Shown here: in pieces, positions 12,441 through 25,667 of the stretch
Position numbering within the stretch: the stretch's first letter is position 1
Layout of the letters: each line of letters opens with the position of its first letter
NCBI RefSeq assembly: GCF_004027225.2
Contig: NC_044278.2
Coordinates: forward strand, 51,847,411 to 51,911,410
Length of the DNA: 64,000 bases
Reading direction: 5' to 3'
Source of the DNA: Strigops habroptila
Lineage: Eukaryota; Chordata; Aves; Psittaciformes; Psittacidae
The notes under the pieces: model-generated
Database searches by the model: none
The model's input: the letters and a program-made list of their open reading frames with translations, nothing else
What the model was told of the DNA's origin: nothing
Program-made: the position numbers and the translations under genes

Positions 12441-14846
12441 CAATTTGATCATTATGTCTGAATGTTTTATATAAAAATGGACATAATGAGTTAGATTTAA
12501 ATACCATCTGGTTTATTTTTTTTGGTAGCCAAAAGGGAATGTGTAGGAAAAGAACACAACAGTATAAAAAATAGGGCAAGTATGTAATATTAGTAGAAGA
12601 AAATTGTTAGATCTCATGTCAATATTTATTTTTATATAACTGTCCAATTCACCATAGTATTTCTCTCAGATTTTTTTTTTTTGTTTGTTTGTTTGTTTGT
12701 TTGTGGGTTGGTGGTATTTTTTTCTTCCCCTAAACTTCTATCATTCTTGGTGCTGTCAAATGGACTTTCTCCATTTCTCATCACATCTAAACTAACATTC
12801 AGCAGAATCATGTTTAGTGCCAGGTATTAACTACTGCATATTACCTATAAGATTTTATTTCAGAGATCATATGTTATTACTTCCTTTTTTTTTAAGATCA
12901 TTATATACTTAACCAGATTTAGTTAGTGACCCACAGTAACCCTGACATTATTGCTACATATATATTTTTCAACCTATATTTCTACATATGCTTTCTACAT
13001 TGCAATTATGCTTAAGAACAGATATTCCCTTTACAAGCACTTGTATACCACTATGCTATCTAATTCTATAATATAAACAATGAGCAAAAGCAGGTCTAGC
13101 ATAAGGGCAGTACCCAATGGTATTTAATATTCAAGTTATACAGGTGCTTTTTTTTTTTAAGAGATAATAGCTTTTGTTGATAGATACAGTGACAGAAAAA
13201 AAAACATCCTAAGCAAAGAATGAAGTTACACTGACTCAATTATAATGTTTGGTGTTCTTGTTTCTTTCTTTTTAACAGAAAATACTGTTTCTCTTTCTTC
13301 AATCATACAAAATCTCCTGTATCCTCTTTATGAAAAATATAGTCACTGATGATCAAAGATAACAGTAGCCAGATCATACATTGTTTCCTAATATTGTTTT
13401 TCAAGTCTTAATTCTTGGTATACAACACAATGTATATGCCATAACCTTATCTTCAGAGCTTTGCTCAGAAATCCTATTTTCTTCTTAAAATTAACCTTAT
13501 GGCAAGTGTGGTTATAACTCCCCCTTTTTAGTGGAGGGCCATGAGAGCGATGAATACAATAGCCTTCCTCAAAACCTGTAATTTGTTCTTACCTATTATG
13601 TGGTCAACCATCTTGCTTTTTACTTTTCTGTTTACTAAGAATTCTACTGTGTAAAGCACATTAAGTAAGTGTACATCAGTTATAAATAGCATGTTTAGCA
13701 TTGCTATGTTTTCCTAACCTTGAATATGGTTCAGATTGTCTTCTGTGGAAATTGCTTTGCTCTATAACACAGATTTTGTGTTTCTAAACTGTGGAGTCTG
13801 TGGGGTCTGACTTACAAAGCAATATTGTTTCACAGTATGTTAAGGATATTTTAAAACCACTACCCTGAAAATCCTATTTTAATAAATACTCCTAGTAGCC
13901 TACACTTAACGTAAGATCCAAGAAAAACAGAGCGGTTAACTATTCTAACCACAGTACTGAAGAAGAATTGGGCTTAGAAAATTTACCAGGCTTTTGTCCT
14001 ATTAGTTTCTCTTAGCATTTCTCTTCTAATTAAAGCCATAAGAGGTTCTATTACCATAACAAGCAGGAGACACAAGTAGGGGACACCCTTCCTCCAATTA
14101 AAAGGACTTGGTTCAACACCATTAGTAACTACTGAAAGCACTGAGTGATTGCATTGTACCTTTGTCCATGAAGTGAATTCCTTGTCAAAGCAAAAAGCAT
14201 GTAATCTGTGAGAAAAAAGCAGAGACAAGAAAAATATTTTCTTTCTTTCTGTTTTCACTTCAGGGATTGACTTACACAAAAGCCAGGCCCTTTTCTTCCT
14301 GCAATGCTTAGAATTGTTTCTTGTTCCAAAGCTGTAAGATTCCTGTTTTACAGATGCTTTTCATAATTTTATGAAAAGCATCTATTTACTTTTCTTATAC
14401 TAACATTTACTATTTCTATTTACTATTTACTATTACCATTTGTTATTTCTTATACTAACATCAATATGAAACAGGCAGAGCCAGAAACTAAGTATATATA
14501 CTAACAGTATATATAATTCTGTCCACAATACGGATCAGCCAATGAGATTTATAAATATGCATTGACTCAGCATACAAGTAAGTGTCATGGCTGCATTTAT
14601 TTCCGGGCTGTGGAGGAGTAGAATAATAATTGATGCTTGTGGTGGACATGGTACAGTATCAGTATCTTCAACCATAAACAGTTTCTACAGAACAAAATGA
14701 AATTAAATAGTTCAGCTTTGACTGCAATGCAATACATAAAGTTGTTTTATGTTTTCTTTTTTATTCAACATACAGACCAATACTCAGGAGGCTTTTCTGC
14801 TGCTTTTGCATGTTATAAACTCATCTGTAATTGTCATTCTCCACAG
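12441..14846. other. Intergenic stretch, nothing coding recognised
   Basis: The stretch holds a (TTTG)n microsatellite at about 12681-12703, a T-run near 13147, and a perfect 32-nt palindrome at 14352-14383 followed by TTTACTATT-type short repeats to about 14460. No frame resembles a known protein. Confidence 0.5.
14352..14383. repeat. Perfect inverted repeat (15-bp arms, 2-nt loop)
   Basis: The left arm AGATGCTTTTCATAA is followed by TT and then by its exact reverse complement TTATGAAAAGCATCT. It lies in non-coding DNA just before a TATTTACTATT-rich stretch. Confidence 0.85.
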
Positions 14847-15405
14847 GTGGTTCACTCCCTCTACTCTGCTCTGGTGAGACCCCACCTGGAGTACTTCATC
14901 CAGCTCTGGAGTCCTCAGCACAAGAAAGCCGTGGACCTCATGGGCCTGTTTGAATGGGTCCAGAGAAAGGACATGAAAATGGTCAGAGAGGTGGAACACC
15001 TCTCCTGTGTTGAAAGACTGAGAGATTTGGGGTTGGTGAACATGGAGAAGGCTCTGAGAAGATCTTATTGTAACCTTTCAACACATAAAGGGGCCTTAAA
15101 AGAAAGACAAGGACAGACTAGTAGGGCCTGTTGTGGTAGGACAAGCAGTAATGGTTTTAAACTAAAAGAGGGGGTAGATTTAGACTAGATAGAAGAAAGA
15201 AATTTTTTATGATGAGAGCAGTGAAACACTGGAAGAGCTTGCACAGAGAAGTGATGGATGCCCCATCCCTGGAAACATTCAAGGTCAGGTTGGATGGGGC
15301 TCTAAGCAGCCTGATCTAATTGTCCCTGCCCATTGCAACAGGGTTGGAGTAGATGACCTTTGAAGGTGCCTTCCAAACCAAACTATTCTATGATTCTATG
15401 ACTAT
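14847..15405 (+). mobile_element. CR1 LINE 3' fragment (end of ORF2 plus 3' tail)
   Basis: The plus-strand frame reads VVHSLYSALVRPHLEYFIQLWSPQ at its start, then a block around EHLSCVERLRDLGL, then SSNGFKLKEG. These are, in order, the C-terminal blocks of CR1 ORF2. After one frame break the DNA still encodes the MDAPSLETFKVRLDGAL-like end, and it closes with CTATTCTATGATTCTATGA, the CR1 terminal repeat. It is 5' truncated, as is usual for CR1, and not functional. Confidence 0.9.
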
Positions 15406-16954
15406 TTTTTTCCTTACGGTTTTGCATTTCCTTTCTGTATTCTTCATTCTTAAATTTACAAATCATTACCAAACTAAAGCTACTTGAAACTTAAAGCCAA
15501 GTTTTTCATGACAAAAAGTCTATAAACAAAACCTTTCAGTGAGAGATGTAAGGAAATTAATTCTAGCTTATAAAAAAAATTACTTGTTCAGGTCCAACAA
15601 TTATTTTATTAAAAGTGTCACTTGGCAGAGGAAGAATCTTTAATTCAGCAAATCATAATGCAATATGGTAAAGCTTACAACTTTTTGTGTCTATAATAGC
15701 TGTAATACTTTCATTCACTCCACGTTTTTTATCTTTTTATGACTTGAGTGGAGCATCATGTGAGTCATATGATTCATTTGCACATAGTTGTTTTCCAGAC
15801 AAGGACTAAAAATGTAGGTACATTTTCTAACAAGGTTAGTGATAATACCAGTATTTGTTCAAGTGTCCATTCTTTTCTAAATATCAGATGTACTTTAACT
15901 ATAAATCTTTATAATCCTTTATAATTTCATTACAAAATAAATATAATTCTTATAATAATAGGATAATTCTTACTGCTTTCTTGTTATAATATTAACCCCT
16001 ATTAACATGTGCTTGTAGTTTAATATATCACATCATGGAACACTTAGTCTGGTAGTACTATTTAGCTTAGAAGCTTGTCTTCAGAACACACTGATAAGAG
16101 TTTTTCACTGAAAGACTGATTTGATATGAGATCACTATCAAACCTAGTTCCCTGAAAAACACATATATAGCCAATACACTTTTTGGGGGGCTTAATTAAA
16201 ATATATGTATTTAGGGGTTTTTTTCCTTCCTTTGTAATTCCTTCCCTCACTTTTATCACATTTTCCCACCTTCTTTCCACTATATGACAGTGATATATGA
16301 CCAGCCTGTGGACGACCTAATGCTCTCTGCAACCTGAGTCACTTAGCAGGTAATTCTTTCAGGCAGTGAACCTGTATTTTCAAGGAACCAGACAGGTCAA
16401 TGTATTATCCTATTATTCTCTGTGCATTTGGATAGTAGCTAAGCAGATACTGCAGGGAATCCAACTCTAGATACCTAAACAATGCCTTTCATATTTTGTA
16501 GTGATCATAGTTTCTTAATATTGTCTTTCAGTTATAAGTAATCTTGGCAGCAGTTGGGTTACTCTTTATGAGATGATAAATACATTACTTATGTGATTCT
16601 ACTTTCTACAGGTTGGAGTAAATGACTTGTAATTTTCTTACTAAATATTTTAACAATGTGGCTAGAGAACTATGAAATAGGATTAGTATTTTCTTTCCAG
16701 AAATTATTTAAAGGAAATGTCTCTTGTTTGCTATATAATCCCTTAAAACTAGCAATATTTTCAGAGATATCACTGACACATACTTGCCTAAAAGGTAATT
16801 GTAATGCAGGTCTGAGAGCCAGGAACTTTTGATCTAGACCTGAATCCGCCATAGATTTACCATGCAACTTTCAGGTTTTTCTAAGTATTGTAAATTATAA
16901 GAATTAGTAACATTGTGAGTGTTAATATTATTGAAATACTCTGTAAATATGGTG
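15406..16954. other. Intergenic stretch, nothing recognised
   Basis: AT-rich DNA with no repeat family, coding frame or RNA gene that I can support. Confidence 0.5.
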
Positions 16955-18130
16955 CTGCAGGGGGTTGTCCTGACCCAGGTGCAGGAGCTTGCACTTGGCC
17001 TTGTCGAACCTCATGACTTTTGCATCTTCATGTTCATTAGATGGTCTTGAACCTGATCTTCTACACTGATCAGTTCTTCATTCTTTCAGGCTCCATTTTT
17101 GCCTTAGGTAGTGTGGCTGGAGCACTGAAGCCAGCGAAGACCTCAGGCTTCTCTGTATCCTGGGTAACCACGTCTCTTGTTTCCTTCTGCAGAAGGCCCA
17201 CATTTTCCTTAGTCTTCCTTTTACCACTGGTGTACCTGTAGAAGCTTTTCTTGTTACCCTTGAAGACCCTGACCAGATTTAATTCTATCAGGGCTTTAGC
17301 TTTCCTAACCCGATCCCTGGCTGCTCAGACAGTTTCTCTGTATTCCTCCCCAGCTACCTGTCCTTGCTTCCACGCTCTTTAGGCTTCCTTTCTGTGTTTG
17401 AGCTCCTGAGCTTGGAGGATGTGATCCTTGAATATTAACCAGCTTTCTTGGACCCCTCTTCCCTCCAGGTTTTTATCCCATGGTACTCGACCAAACAGAT
17501 CCCTGAAGATGCCAAAGTCTGCTCTCCTCAAGTCCAGGGCAGTGAGCTTTCTGTGCCCTTTCTTGCTGCCCTAAGGATCTCAAATACTACCATTTCGTGG
17601 TCACTGCAGCCAAGGCTGCCTTCCAGCTTCACATTCTTCACCAGCCCCTCCCTGTTAGGGAGAACAAGGTCCAGCCTTGTTGGCTTCTCTATCACTTGGA
17701 GAAGGAAGTTACCATCAGTACATTCCAGAAAACTCGTGGATTCCTTATGCCCTGCAGGGCTGTGCCTCCAACAGATACTGGGGTGGTTAAAGTCACCCAT
17801 GAGGAGCTGGATTTATGAATGTGAGGCTGGTCCTATTCATCTATAGAAGGCCTCATCTGTTTGGTCTTCCTGGTCAGGTGGTAGGTAGCAGATACCACTG
17901 TAATGTCATCTATCCCTGCCCTCCCTTTAATCCTGACCCATAAGCTCTCAGTTGGCTCCTCATCCATCCCCAGACAGAGTTCCATGCACTCCATCTGGTC
18001 ACTGGCCCAGAGGGTGACACCCCCTCCTAATGTACCCTGCTTGTCCTTCCTGAAGAGCATGTATCCTTCCAGTCCAACACTCCAGTCATGGGAGCCATCC
18101 CACCACCTCTCCATGATGTCAGTAAGGTCA
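16955..18130 (-). mobile_element. CR1 LINE fragment (ORF2 endonuclease to linker, plus RT piece)
   Basis: The frame at 17833-18174 contains ERWWDGSHDWSVGLEGY and ELCLGMDEEPTESLWVRIKG. The next frame, 17528-17800, contains MGDFNHPSICWR, the endonuclease active-site block, and GCSDHEMV, the second catalytic block (SDH). These are hallmarks of the CR1 apurinic-type endonuclease. Further on (17040-17530, minus) come pieces of the linker ([32 protein letters not shown]). At 16955-17035 a piece translating to MRFDKAKCKLLHLGQDN, normally hundreds of residues further on, is joined directly, so there is an internal deletion. Several stops and shifts make it dead. Confidence 0.9.
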
Positions 18131-21100
18131 TGATTTAATAATAATAAACATTGAAAATATTTTAATTTGTGCAATCTCTACTTATTTGTAAAAAAAATGG
18201 TGTCAAGATTTAACAAGACTGTGTTGCACATAATTATGAGAAGTACATGTTATCATGTACTGAAGCCCTTCTCCATATATCGTATTTTATTGCTTAAATC
18301 GTTTCCTGTATTATACATTTTCTGAGGATTTGATTTCAGAGAGTAATACTTTTACTGACATGGTGTTTAAGTTATATGAATGAAAAAAAACCCTGTAAAC
18401 AACCCAGAAAATATCATTAAGTTCAGGAGTTTTTTCCACAGTTTTAGCTTCCATATATATATACATGTAAATAATAATTCATTTAGATATGTTTCTGGAA
18501 ACTTCCTCCTTGGCAAATGATAAAATCATCTAGAAGATGTCAACTGGAGGTGCAAGTGATGTGAAGAGGAACCACTGACTCAAAGCCCCTGAGAATATAA
18601 GCATTTTGATGAAATAGAACTAGATTTTACTAAAAATATTGAAATCCAGCAAAGTAGGCATATGGTTGCAATATATTCAAGGGCTTCCTGGACAAATTCT
18701 TGATAACCAATAACAGAAGATACTGATAAATGATTTAATGCAATTTGATACATTGGCTATTACTGCAATTTTTTGTTGAAAAAGTGTTCACGGAAAACAA
18801 AATATCGATAGAAGTACCCCATCCACAAGGGCATAAAACTACAGTCAGTGTCACTGACCGGTATCTGAGCTAACACCAAAACAAATCATTACAGCTGTTT
18901 CCAGTGTTCACCCTTTCTTCTTCTGAATTGCTGTAAACACTATATTTATTTAGTTTACAGGAATATGTTTAATTCAGTAAGTAGTGTCTGAACTGGTGCT
19001 GAAATGTTTTTCATTCGGGAGCCATATCCATCCCAAGAGCATTTTAAAGCCTTCTCTAAGCAGAGGCCTATATATTTTTAAGTGTCTGAAGGAGTAACCC
19101 TGTGTCTACCAACCAATCATTCAAAAATGCCAGTTTTGGCAAAGCTTGTTTTCAAAATGTTGTTTACAGATGTCAGAGTACGAAAATATGGGGGTAGTTG
19201 TGAAAATCCAGGAAATCATATAAAACATACACTTATCTGTACTGCTGTATATCAAGACATGATTTTACCTAAGTGATTAAAGGCAAATACACAGTTTATT
19301 GTGCTAGAAACTGAGAATAACATATATGCTTAGCCAATACTGAGGAAATGAATATATTAAAATACCTTTCCAAGAAGATACATGCATTGCAAGACACTAA
19401 ATCAATAATGGTTACTAGAGGTGCAAAAATATTCAACTGATGAACTTATTTTTCCCTAAAAGACGTTATGTTTCTGTTTCTCTGTTGATTTACTGTATAT
19501 TTTTGAGTTGTCATTGGGCTTTTTCATCAGAAACAGCAAGAAAAAAGGGAAGAAAAATAGTTTTGGTGGTGTCTGTTTCTAGTGAAGTTTTTCATGGAAG
19601 ATATTTACTATTGCCTACCCATCTCAAGTGTTTTTAAGCACTTGAATAATGGGATCCTAACAGCTTTCACATCTCTCTTAATAGGCTTAGATAGACGTAC
19701 ATCTACTGTTTTCCTGCTGTCTTTATAAACGAGGTGAAAACGTCAGAAAAAGTCCTGTGCCAAAGAGGTACCTAAAGACCTTCCTCTTCACTTTGTAATC
19801 AACTCATTCTTCTATCTCAAGTATACTGAATATCTACAGAACTGAGATGCTTAATATCCTCCTTGCAAACATTGTTATCATACACTGAAAAAAAAAAAAG
19901 TAACCTTGCTATACTAAATGAACTGCAAAAGCAAATAAGTAGACTACAGATGGCTGTTACTATAAAATTAGTAGATCATAAAATAGCTACGGTTACCTCT
20001 ACTGTCCCAAGTGGCATTACAGTTTTACCTTGGGCTTTCCACTAAGAGCAAGGACATAGTTAATATGAATAAATGTGAAATTTCATAGCAAATAATTGCT
20101 TGAGGGATGGTGTCTGTACAGTGATTGGTAGCTAAGGATAAAATATTTCAACGAAACTATGCAGTTTTAATAAAAACCAGCTGATACGGGATGTTCCCTA
20201 TGTGATGTGATTAATGGAGACACACAGCAGTAAACTTTCCAAGTGGTGCACAGGGACTCAAGCTTTGTGACTGTTATTAATGACGGTGACAGTTGAGCTA
20301 GTTCATCAGTGTGTACCACTTTGAAATGTAATTTTGCTTCAGTAATGGTTTACATGCTATTTGAAATTGTTTTAAGAATTAAGCACTTGAAAGGGAATGT
20401 TTTATGCAAATTTGGTGCTTCAAAACAGTAGCTGAAATTTTCAAGCTTGCATATCCATAATTATTTTCCTAAATTCATCTTCTGGTTCTAAAAAAAAAAA
20501 ATTAAAATGTCAAGATTGCTGAACAACGTTGTCATATAAAGTCAGTACAAACTATATTCTCAACAGACTTATAGGAAAATGTTTTCCTTCTACCTAACTT
20601 CTGGATTTACAGGAAAATGTTTAACCTAAATGAGGATGCGGGAAATATAAAATACACAGAATGAAGACCATTATGAGATGTCCTTCTCTGCACCCTCCCC
20701 TGCAGCCTCCCTTGCCACACCCTCTCTTATTACTTTTGAATGTAATGCTTTGGAACATTCCATTTTGAACAGACCACTTGATGAGCATTCAGATGGAAAA
20801 AAAGACAGTTAATCAGTGAAAAGCTGAAAAGCAGTGTGCATGGATATAGCTATACCAACTAGATGCCAGTTGTTCATGAAGGAATAGTGGTCCACATAAC
20901 TTGTAACCTGAGTAGTCATAGGCCTATGTTCACATTCCTTAGCTGCAGAACACACTTGGCCATGGCCTGTAACAGAGATGTTTCCAGGCAGGTTCCATTT
21001 GTTATGAGTGATTACAACACCCATGTGACCTTGCTTTTGTCTAACAGTGCAGCAACAAGTTCTTAGGTGAACATCCTTTCTATTTGACAATCAAGATGAT

Positions 21101-21291
21101 GAGCAGAATTGTCCATTTCAAGAAATAACAGCTCAAAAGACCAAAATGTCAAGCTACCTTTCCACAAGTGCACTGTACCCTGGCTGACGGCCCTTCAATA
21201 CTGTACAAATTGGTGTTCCCAGCACCTGAAGGGATGTAGTTTTATCAATACTATCCTTATTCTTTATTATGTTAGCTCCAGTAAGTGGCCT
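18131..21291. other. Intergenic stretch, nothing recognised
   Basis: No repeat family or gene recognised. A block at about 20800-21270 is richer in GC than its surroundings and has a 93-codon minus-strand frame (20809-21090), but its translation resembles nothing I know and it may be chance. Confidence 0.45.
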
Positions 21292-21790
21292 TTTATAGAA
21301 TCGTAGAATCACGGAATCATAGAATTATAGAATCATGATTGGTTTGGGTTGGAAGACGCCCTTAAAGGTCATCCACTGCACATCCCCACCCCTATCCCCT
21401 GTTATAAGCAGGGCATCTTCAACTAGATTAGGGTGCTTCAAGCCCTGTCCAATCTGACCTTGACTGTTTCCAGGGATGGAGCATTTATCACCTCTCTGAT
21501 GGTAAACCTGTTCCAGTGTTTCACCACCCTCGTTGTAAAAAATTCCTTCCTTATATCTAGTCTGAAACTGCCCTTTTTTTTGTCCTGTCACAACAGGCTC
21601 TACTAAAAAGTCTGTCCCCATCTTTCTAATAACCCCCTTTTAAAACTGAAAGGCTGCAAAAAGGTCTCCCCGAGTCTTCTCTTCCCCAGGCTGAAAAACC
21701 CCAATTCTCTCAGCCTTTCCTCATAGGAGAGTTGCTTGATATCTCTGATGATTTTGTAGCCCTCCTCTGGACCTGCTCCAACAGGTCCTT
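21292..21790 (-). mobile_element. CR1 LINE 3' fragment
   Basis: On the plus strand it begins with the reversed CR1 tail (TAGAATCGTAGAATCACGGAATCATAGAA) and continues GGTTTGGGTTGGAAGACGCCCTTAAAGGTCATC. It then runs through the reverse complement of the ORF2 C-terminus: the CAACCTAGTTGAAGATGCCC-like block, the GTTTCACCACCCTCGTTGTAAA block and CAGGCTGAAAAACCCCAATTCTCTCAGCC. It is interrupted by stops. Confidence 0.9.
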
Positions 21791-24255
21791 GTCTTTTACT
21801 GAGATACAGAGTCTGAATTCCGAAAGAAAAACTGTATAAATACTAGGATCAGGATCATAACAATCCAGAACCTCCAGAAAACAATGCACTGTCTTTGTTT
21901 GACAAATGCACTTGTTGCAAGTAAAAGAAAAAAATTGGTTGATTGATAGAGTTGTGTTTTGGGAAATGTCTGGTAGTCAGGCTAGATTTCTTGCTAATAG
22001 AACTTTTCCAATAATGGACCTTTAGTTCATTTATGTGGCACACAAAGAAGTGCACTGGTTCTTCTTGTTTATAAATTTTACACCCTTTCTGCAGCTGAGA
22101 AAGCCAGGAAAGTACAAAACTTCTGATCAGTATGCTCTACGCCTACTGTCTGTGGTGTTGTTCACAGGTATTGTGGTCTTTAAAGTTTGTTTTTTAGGAT
22201 TTTCTAAAAAGTACCATGGCATAGAAGGAAATTATGTTACTTCACTTTGAGATCAAGCCAAGAACATGCCAGTGGTATCATTGATGATGGCAACTGTGTG
22301 CTGCCTCCAGGATCTTTTGTTATAATTGCCTGGCTAAGCTCATCCCACATAATGAGATGGATATAGCACAGTCCTGAAGACCAAATGAAGTGTGCAGTAT
22401 GGCATAGAAGAGTACATGTCTGCACTTAGGTCAACTTGTTATCTGGAGGACTAACTTCCCAGTGTGCAATAGTCTTCTAGATAGGACCACTAAAATATAG
22501 AGAAGAAATATCCTGCCAGTACTTTTTTAATAAAAAAAGAGCAAAGATGAATAAATTGGAACCTACTCAAACATTTTTATCAGTTTAAAAATGTTTAAAA
22601 TATTTCTTCTTTTTGTTTAGTTTGCATCTATTTGATGAATTGGTCAATCCATGTTAGGAGGTAACTTAAGATGATGACATCAACATGTTTCAAACAAATA
22701 TGAAACTATACATATAGAACATCATAAAGGATTTTGTAAATATTAATAGTCACAGTCACAACCCCTGCTTGATTGGTTTGAAGGTATTGTCCTACCAGTA
22801 TACAAATTCTACGTGCGTGGACGTGCACACACACACTCACAGAGCAAAGTTGTTCTTTTCTTCTATATTTATTTTAGAGTTAGCCTTATTTTATGTATTT
22901 GTTCAGTTCCAATGCTTTTCCTAGTTACTTAACTGCCAATAAATGTTAAAACAAATCTTAGTTGTTTAAACACTGGACAACCTTTTACTAAATTATTTTG
23001 AACTGGGGGAAAAAAAAAAAAAATCTGTGGAACTGTAGAGCAATATAACTTCCCTTACAGTTCAGGCTGGATATGGAAATTATTTTCAGCTTCTGATGGA
23101 CTACATATGGCCAAGAAGGTGAACTGCAATTTAATACTTTAAAGCATGTATGCGTAGTCTGTCTGCTTTTTGCATAGTTACTCCCATTGCTGTGATACAA
23201 AGGACAGTTTCTTCATGCTTAAATTTGCTTTACTGACTTTTGATTATAGAAAAAAAAAAAGGCATTTGTAATCATAGTCTTTCTGTTCCTCTTCATTCCA
23301 TTCTCTAATTAATTTTCTTTCTTTTTTTAAATCTTGTTGGCTGCTTTCAAGCACATATCATGGAGAGATAAGAACTCAAAGATAATTAAAATCCTCCCCA
23401 TTTCTCTTCAGTAGAAAAGAGAAAAACTGTATAAATGCTGCAGATGTGAGAAAACTGTGCTCAGTGCTTACACTTTCTAATATACCACAAAAGGAGAGAA
23501 GCCTTTACTTTTGTGGGAAGTGTTCAGGACATATGGGGAAGGTTTAGATTGAAAATGCAGAGAGATGGAAGTTGTAATCTCCTTCCTGCTCCTCAGCTGG
23601 ATGATCTGCTTAGCACCCAACCTCCTGAGGCTACCAGTCTCCCAGGCAGTCACAGCCTGCTTTCAGAGGCTGGTGGGTGGTGTTACTATTGCCTTTAAGA
23701 TGATTCCATCCTTGACTGTTCAGTCTGCATTTTGGATGCAGTTACAATCATTTATCTCATTTCTTTTTTGACACATGCTTGCTCATCCCTGATTTCTAGT
23801 CCCTGCTCTGGCTTCACTTTCCTACACTTGTTTCTTCTCTGCTTGCTCTGCCTTTAGAGGGTCAATTTGCAGTAAATACAACCTCCCTGGTTTTCTCTAC
23901 ATTGATTAGTTCCCAATCCTGCATGTCCCTTGTAACTTATGTTTTGCTTAATGACCTTGAGCACACATATCATCATATTGCAGGCAGAAAAGACTCAAAT
24001 AAATTAAAGTTAAAAAGTCTAGTAACTGCCACTTATGGTACCATACTTAGATATGAAGATGTTATGTATGAGTAGTTAGAAAGTTAATACAAATACTCCC
24101 ATCATGCATATGTGTATATACATATACATATCTTAAACATATTACTGTTATGTATCTATTTATATCTGCACATATCTTTCTACCTATCTAATCTTTTAAC
24201 ACTGCAAGGAAAATTGAATGTCAAAAAACCTCGAGAAATGTTGGAAACCATGTAT
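21791..24255. other. Intergenic stretch, nothing recognised
   Basis: No gene or repeat family seen apart from short A-runs, a short CA stretch near 22829-22836 and a TATATACATATAC stretch near 24114-24132. Confidence 0.5.
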
Positions 24256-24629
24256 TCTTATGGTTTAACACCAGCCAGCAACTAAGTACCATGCAGCAGC
24301 TCCTTTCCCCCTCCCCAGGTGGGATGGGAATGAGAATCAAATAACCCCTCTCACCCAGTTAGTATACTGGGCATGATGTGCTGTGGCATGGAATACCCCT
24401 TTGGCCAGTTGGGGTCAGGTGTCCTGCCTTTGCTTCCTCCCAGCTTTCTGTGCCCCTGCTCCCTGGCAGAGCAGGAGAGACTAAAAAGTCCTTGATCAGG
24501 TTAAGCACTACTTAACAACAACTAAAACACTGGTATGTTATCATCATTGTTCTCAGGCTAAAGCTGAAACACAGCACTGTACCAGATACCAGGAAGAAAA
24601 TTAACTCTATCCCAACTGAAACCAGGATA
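24256..24629 (-). mobile_element. Degraded solo LTR of the ERVK-like family
   Basis: Plus-strand reading TTATGGTTTAACACCAGCCAGCAACTAAG..., then GGCATGATGTGCTGTGGCATGGAATACCCC, ending CCCAACTGAAACCAGGATA, is the reverse of the family LTR. About 200 bp between the GC-rich end and the TATA-like block is missing compared with the copy at 35605-36176. It lies near the left end of the older element that holds the provirus and has the same orientation. Its divergence and the CR1 tail in between argue against it being that element's own 3' LTR. Confidence 0.8.
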
Positions 24630-24725
24630 CGTATGGATGACCAAATGTGTGCTGGCTGTTTTGAACCAAATTTAGAAGAAAACCTATACAAGTTGATGTT
24701 TTAAAAGGGTGTTTATCTGCATTTA

Positions 24726-24822
24726 ATGGTTCGGCTTGATGATCTTAAAGGTCTTCTCCAACTTAGTTGATTCTGTGATTCTATGATTTATGATTCTATG
24801 ATCTATGATTCTGTGATCTGTA
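24726..24822 (+). mobile_element. CR1 LINE 3' tail
   Basis: Reads GGTTCGGCTTGATGATCTTAAAGGTC, then CTTCTCCAACTTAGTTGATTCTGTGATTCTATGA and further ATTCTATG-type repeats. This is the last about 100 bp of a CR1 element, with an expanded terminal repeat. Confidence 0.9.
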
Positions 24823-25041
24823 GACAAATATACCTTGATGGGTGGTGTAAAGATGACCTTGGAATGACTAAGAAAAGGTATTCCCCACAAAATATGAACA
24901 AGTTATCTACAAAAATTTTCATTTGCAAATAGTATGAATGATGGCGTCAAATGAAAGAAACCAGAAACTTTCTGTGAGAAAACAAGTTAAGTTTGTATGG
25001 GGATTACATAGCATAGCCATGTGAAGAATCATCAAGACTGA

Positions 25042-25340
25042 CTATAAGTAATAATATAGGTGAAACCAGCTCTGGGTACCTCCAGGATTGTAGCAAGCTA
25101 CTGTGCATGTCACTGGGGTCGGTGTAGCTGCGGTGCTTGGAGTAGCTATATTGTCTGTTGCTATCGGGGTTTGAGTAGCTACTGTGCTTATCACTGGGGT
25201 TGGTGCGGCTGCGGTGCTTGGAGTAGCCACATTGTCTGTTGCTGTCGGGGTTTGAGTAGCTGTTGTGTTTGTCACTGGGGTTGGTGTAACTGCTGTATTT
25301 GAAGTTGGAGTAGTTGCGTTGTCTGTTGTGGTCAGGGTTT
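25042..25340 (-). repeat. Left part of mucin-like tandem array (81-bp period) of the older LTR element
   Basis: A minus-strand frame here is almost all Thr, Ala, Pro, Ser and Asn, in units such as ATDNVATPSTAAAPTPV followed by ISTVATQTP. The marker TTGTCTGTTG (plus strand) recurs at 25151, 25232 and 25319: 81 bp apart, then 87 bp with a 6-bp insertion. The frame ends at 25042 with a non-repetitive tail (GGTQSWFHLYYYL). High Thr/Pro content suggests an O-glycosylated, extracellular stalk if translated. The array is cut at 25340 by the provirus and resumes at 34508. Confidence 0.8.
25337..25340. repeat. Target-site duplication, left copy (GTTT)
   Basis: GTTT immediately before the left LTR edge is repeated immediately after the right LTR edge (34508-34511). 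A 4-bp duplication is the size made by gammaretroviral integrases. Confidence 0.9.
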
Positions 25341-25383
25341 TGTCATAAATTGCGACCACAACGGATCATAATCCAATTAAAAT

Positions 25384-25389
25384 TTTATT
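25384..25389 (-). terminator. AATAAA polyadenylation signal of the 3' LTR
   Basis: AATAAA on the minus strand, about 100 bp downstream of the TATA box and 44 bp before the LTR end. This is the expected place for the signal ending the viral RNA in R. The same hexamer is at 34050-34055 in the 5' LTR. Confidence 0.75.
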
Positions 25390-25667
25390 AATTATAGCAA
25401 GTAGAATATGAGCAAAAACAGCGCTGGACGACAGGGGAGTCTGCGCTCCGCCACTGCCGTGCTGAGCAGTTCAAACAGTCCCTTTTTATACATCTTTACT
25501 TCCGTGTTCATGAAGTAGTGGAGGTACTCTGCGCATGCTTCAGTTGTTGTTAGGGGGTCGTTTTCTACCTCCTGGTGGTCGTTGAGGCCGAAGTAAGAAG
25601 TCTTTCTCCTTTATCCCATAGTTGACCCCTCATTCACATGTCCTTATCTGGGGTTGTTTGTCCTGTT

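Noticed and set aside
17448..17846. 132-codon plus-strand ORF
   Set aside because: Antisense shadow of the CR1 endonuclease region, whose minus-strand translation shows the conserved motifs.
20809..21090. 93-codon minus-strand ORF in a GC-richer block
   Set aside because: I could not match it to any family and no repeat boundary is visible; left as unassigned DNA.
25060..25302. Plus-strand 80-codon frame with repeated CHWGWC motifs
   Set aside because: It is the antisense of the Thr-rich tandem array. The regularity comes from the 81-bp repeat, and the minus frame joins naturally to the upstream ORF.
25100..25340. CRISPR-like array
   Set aside because: The units are contiguous 81-bp coding-like repeats without unique spacers, in a vertebrate-type genome.
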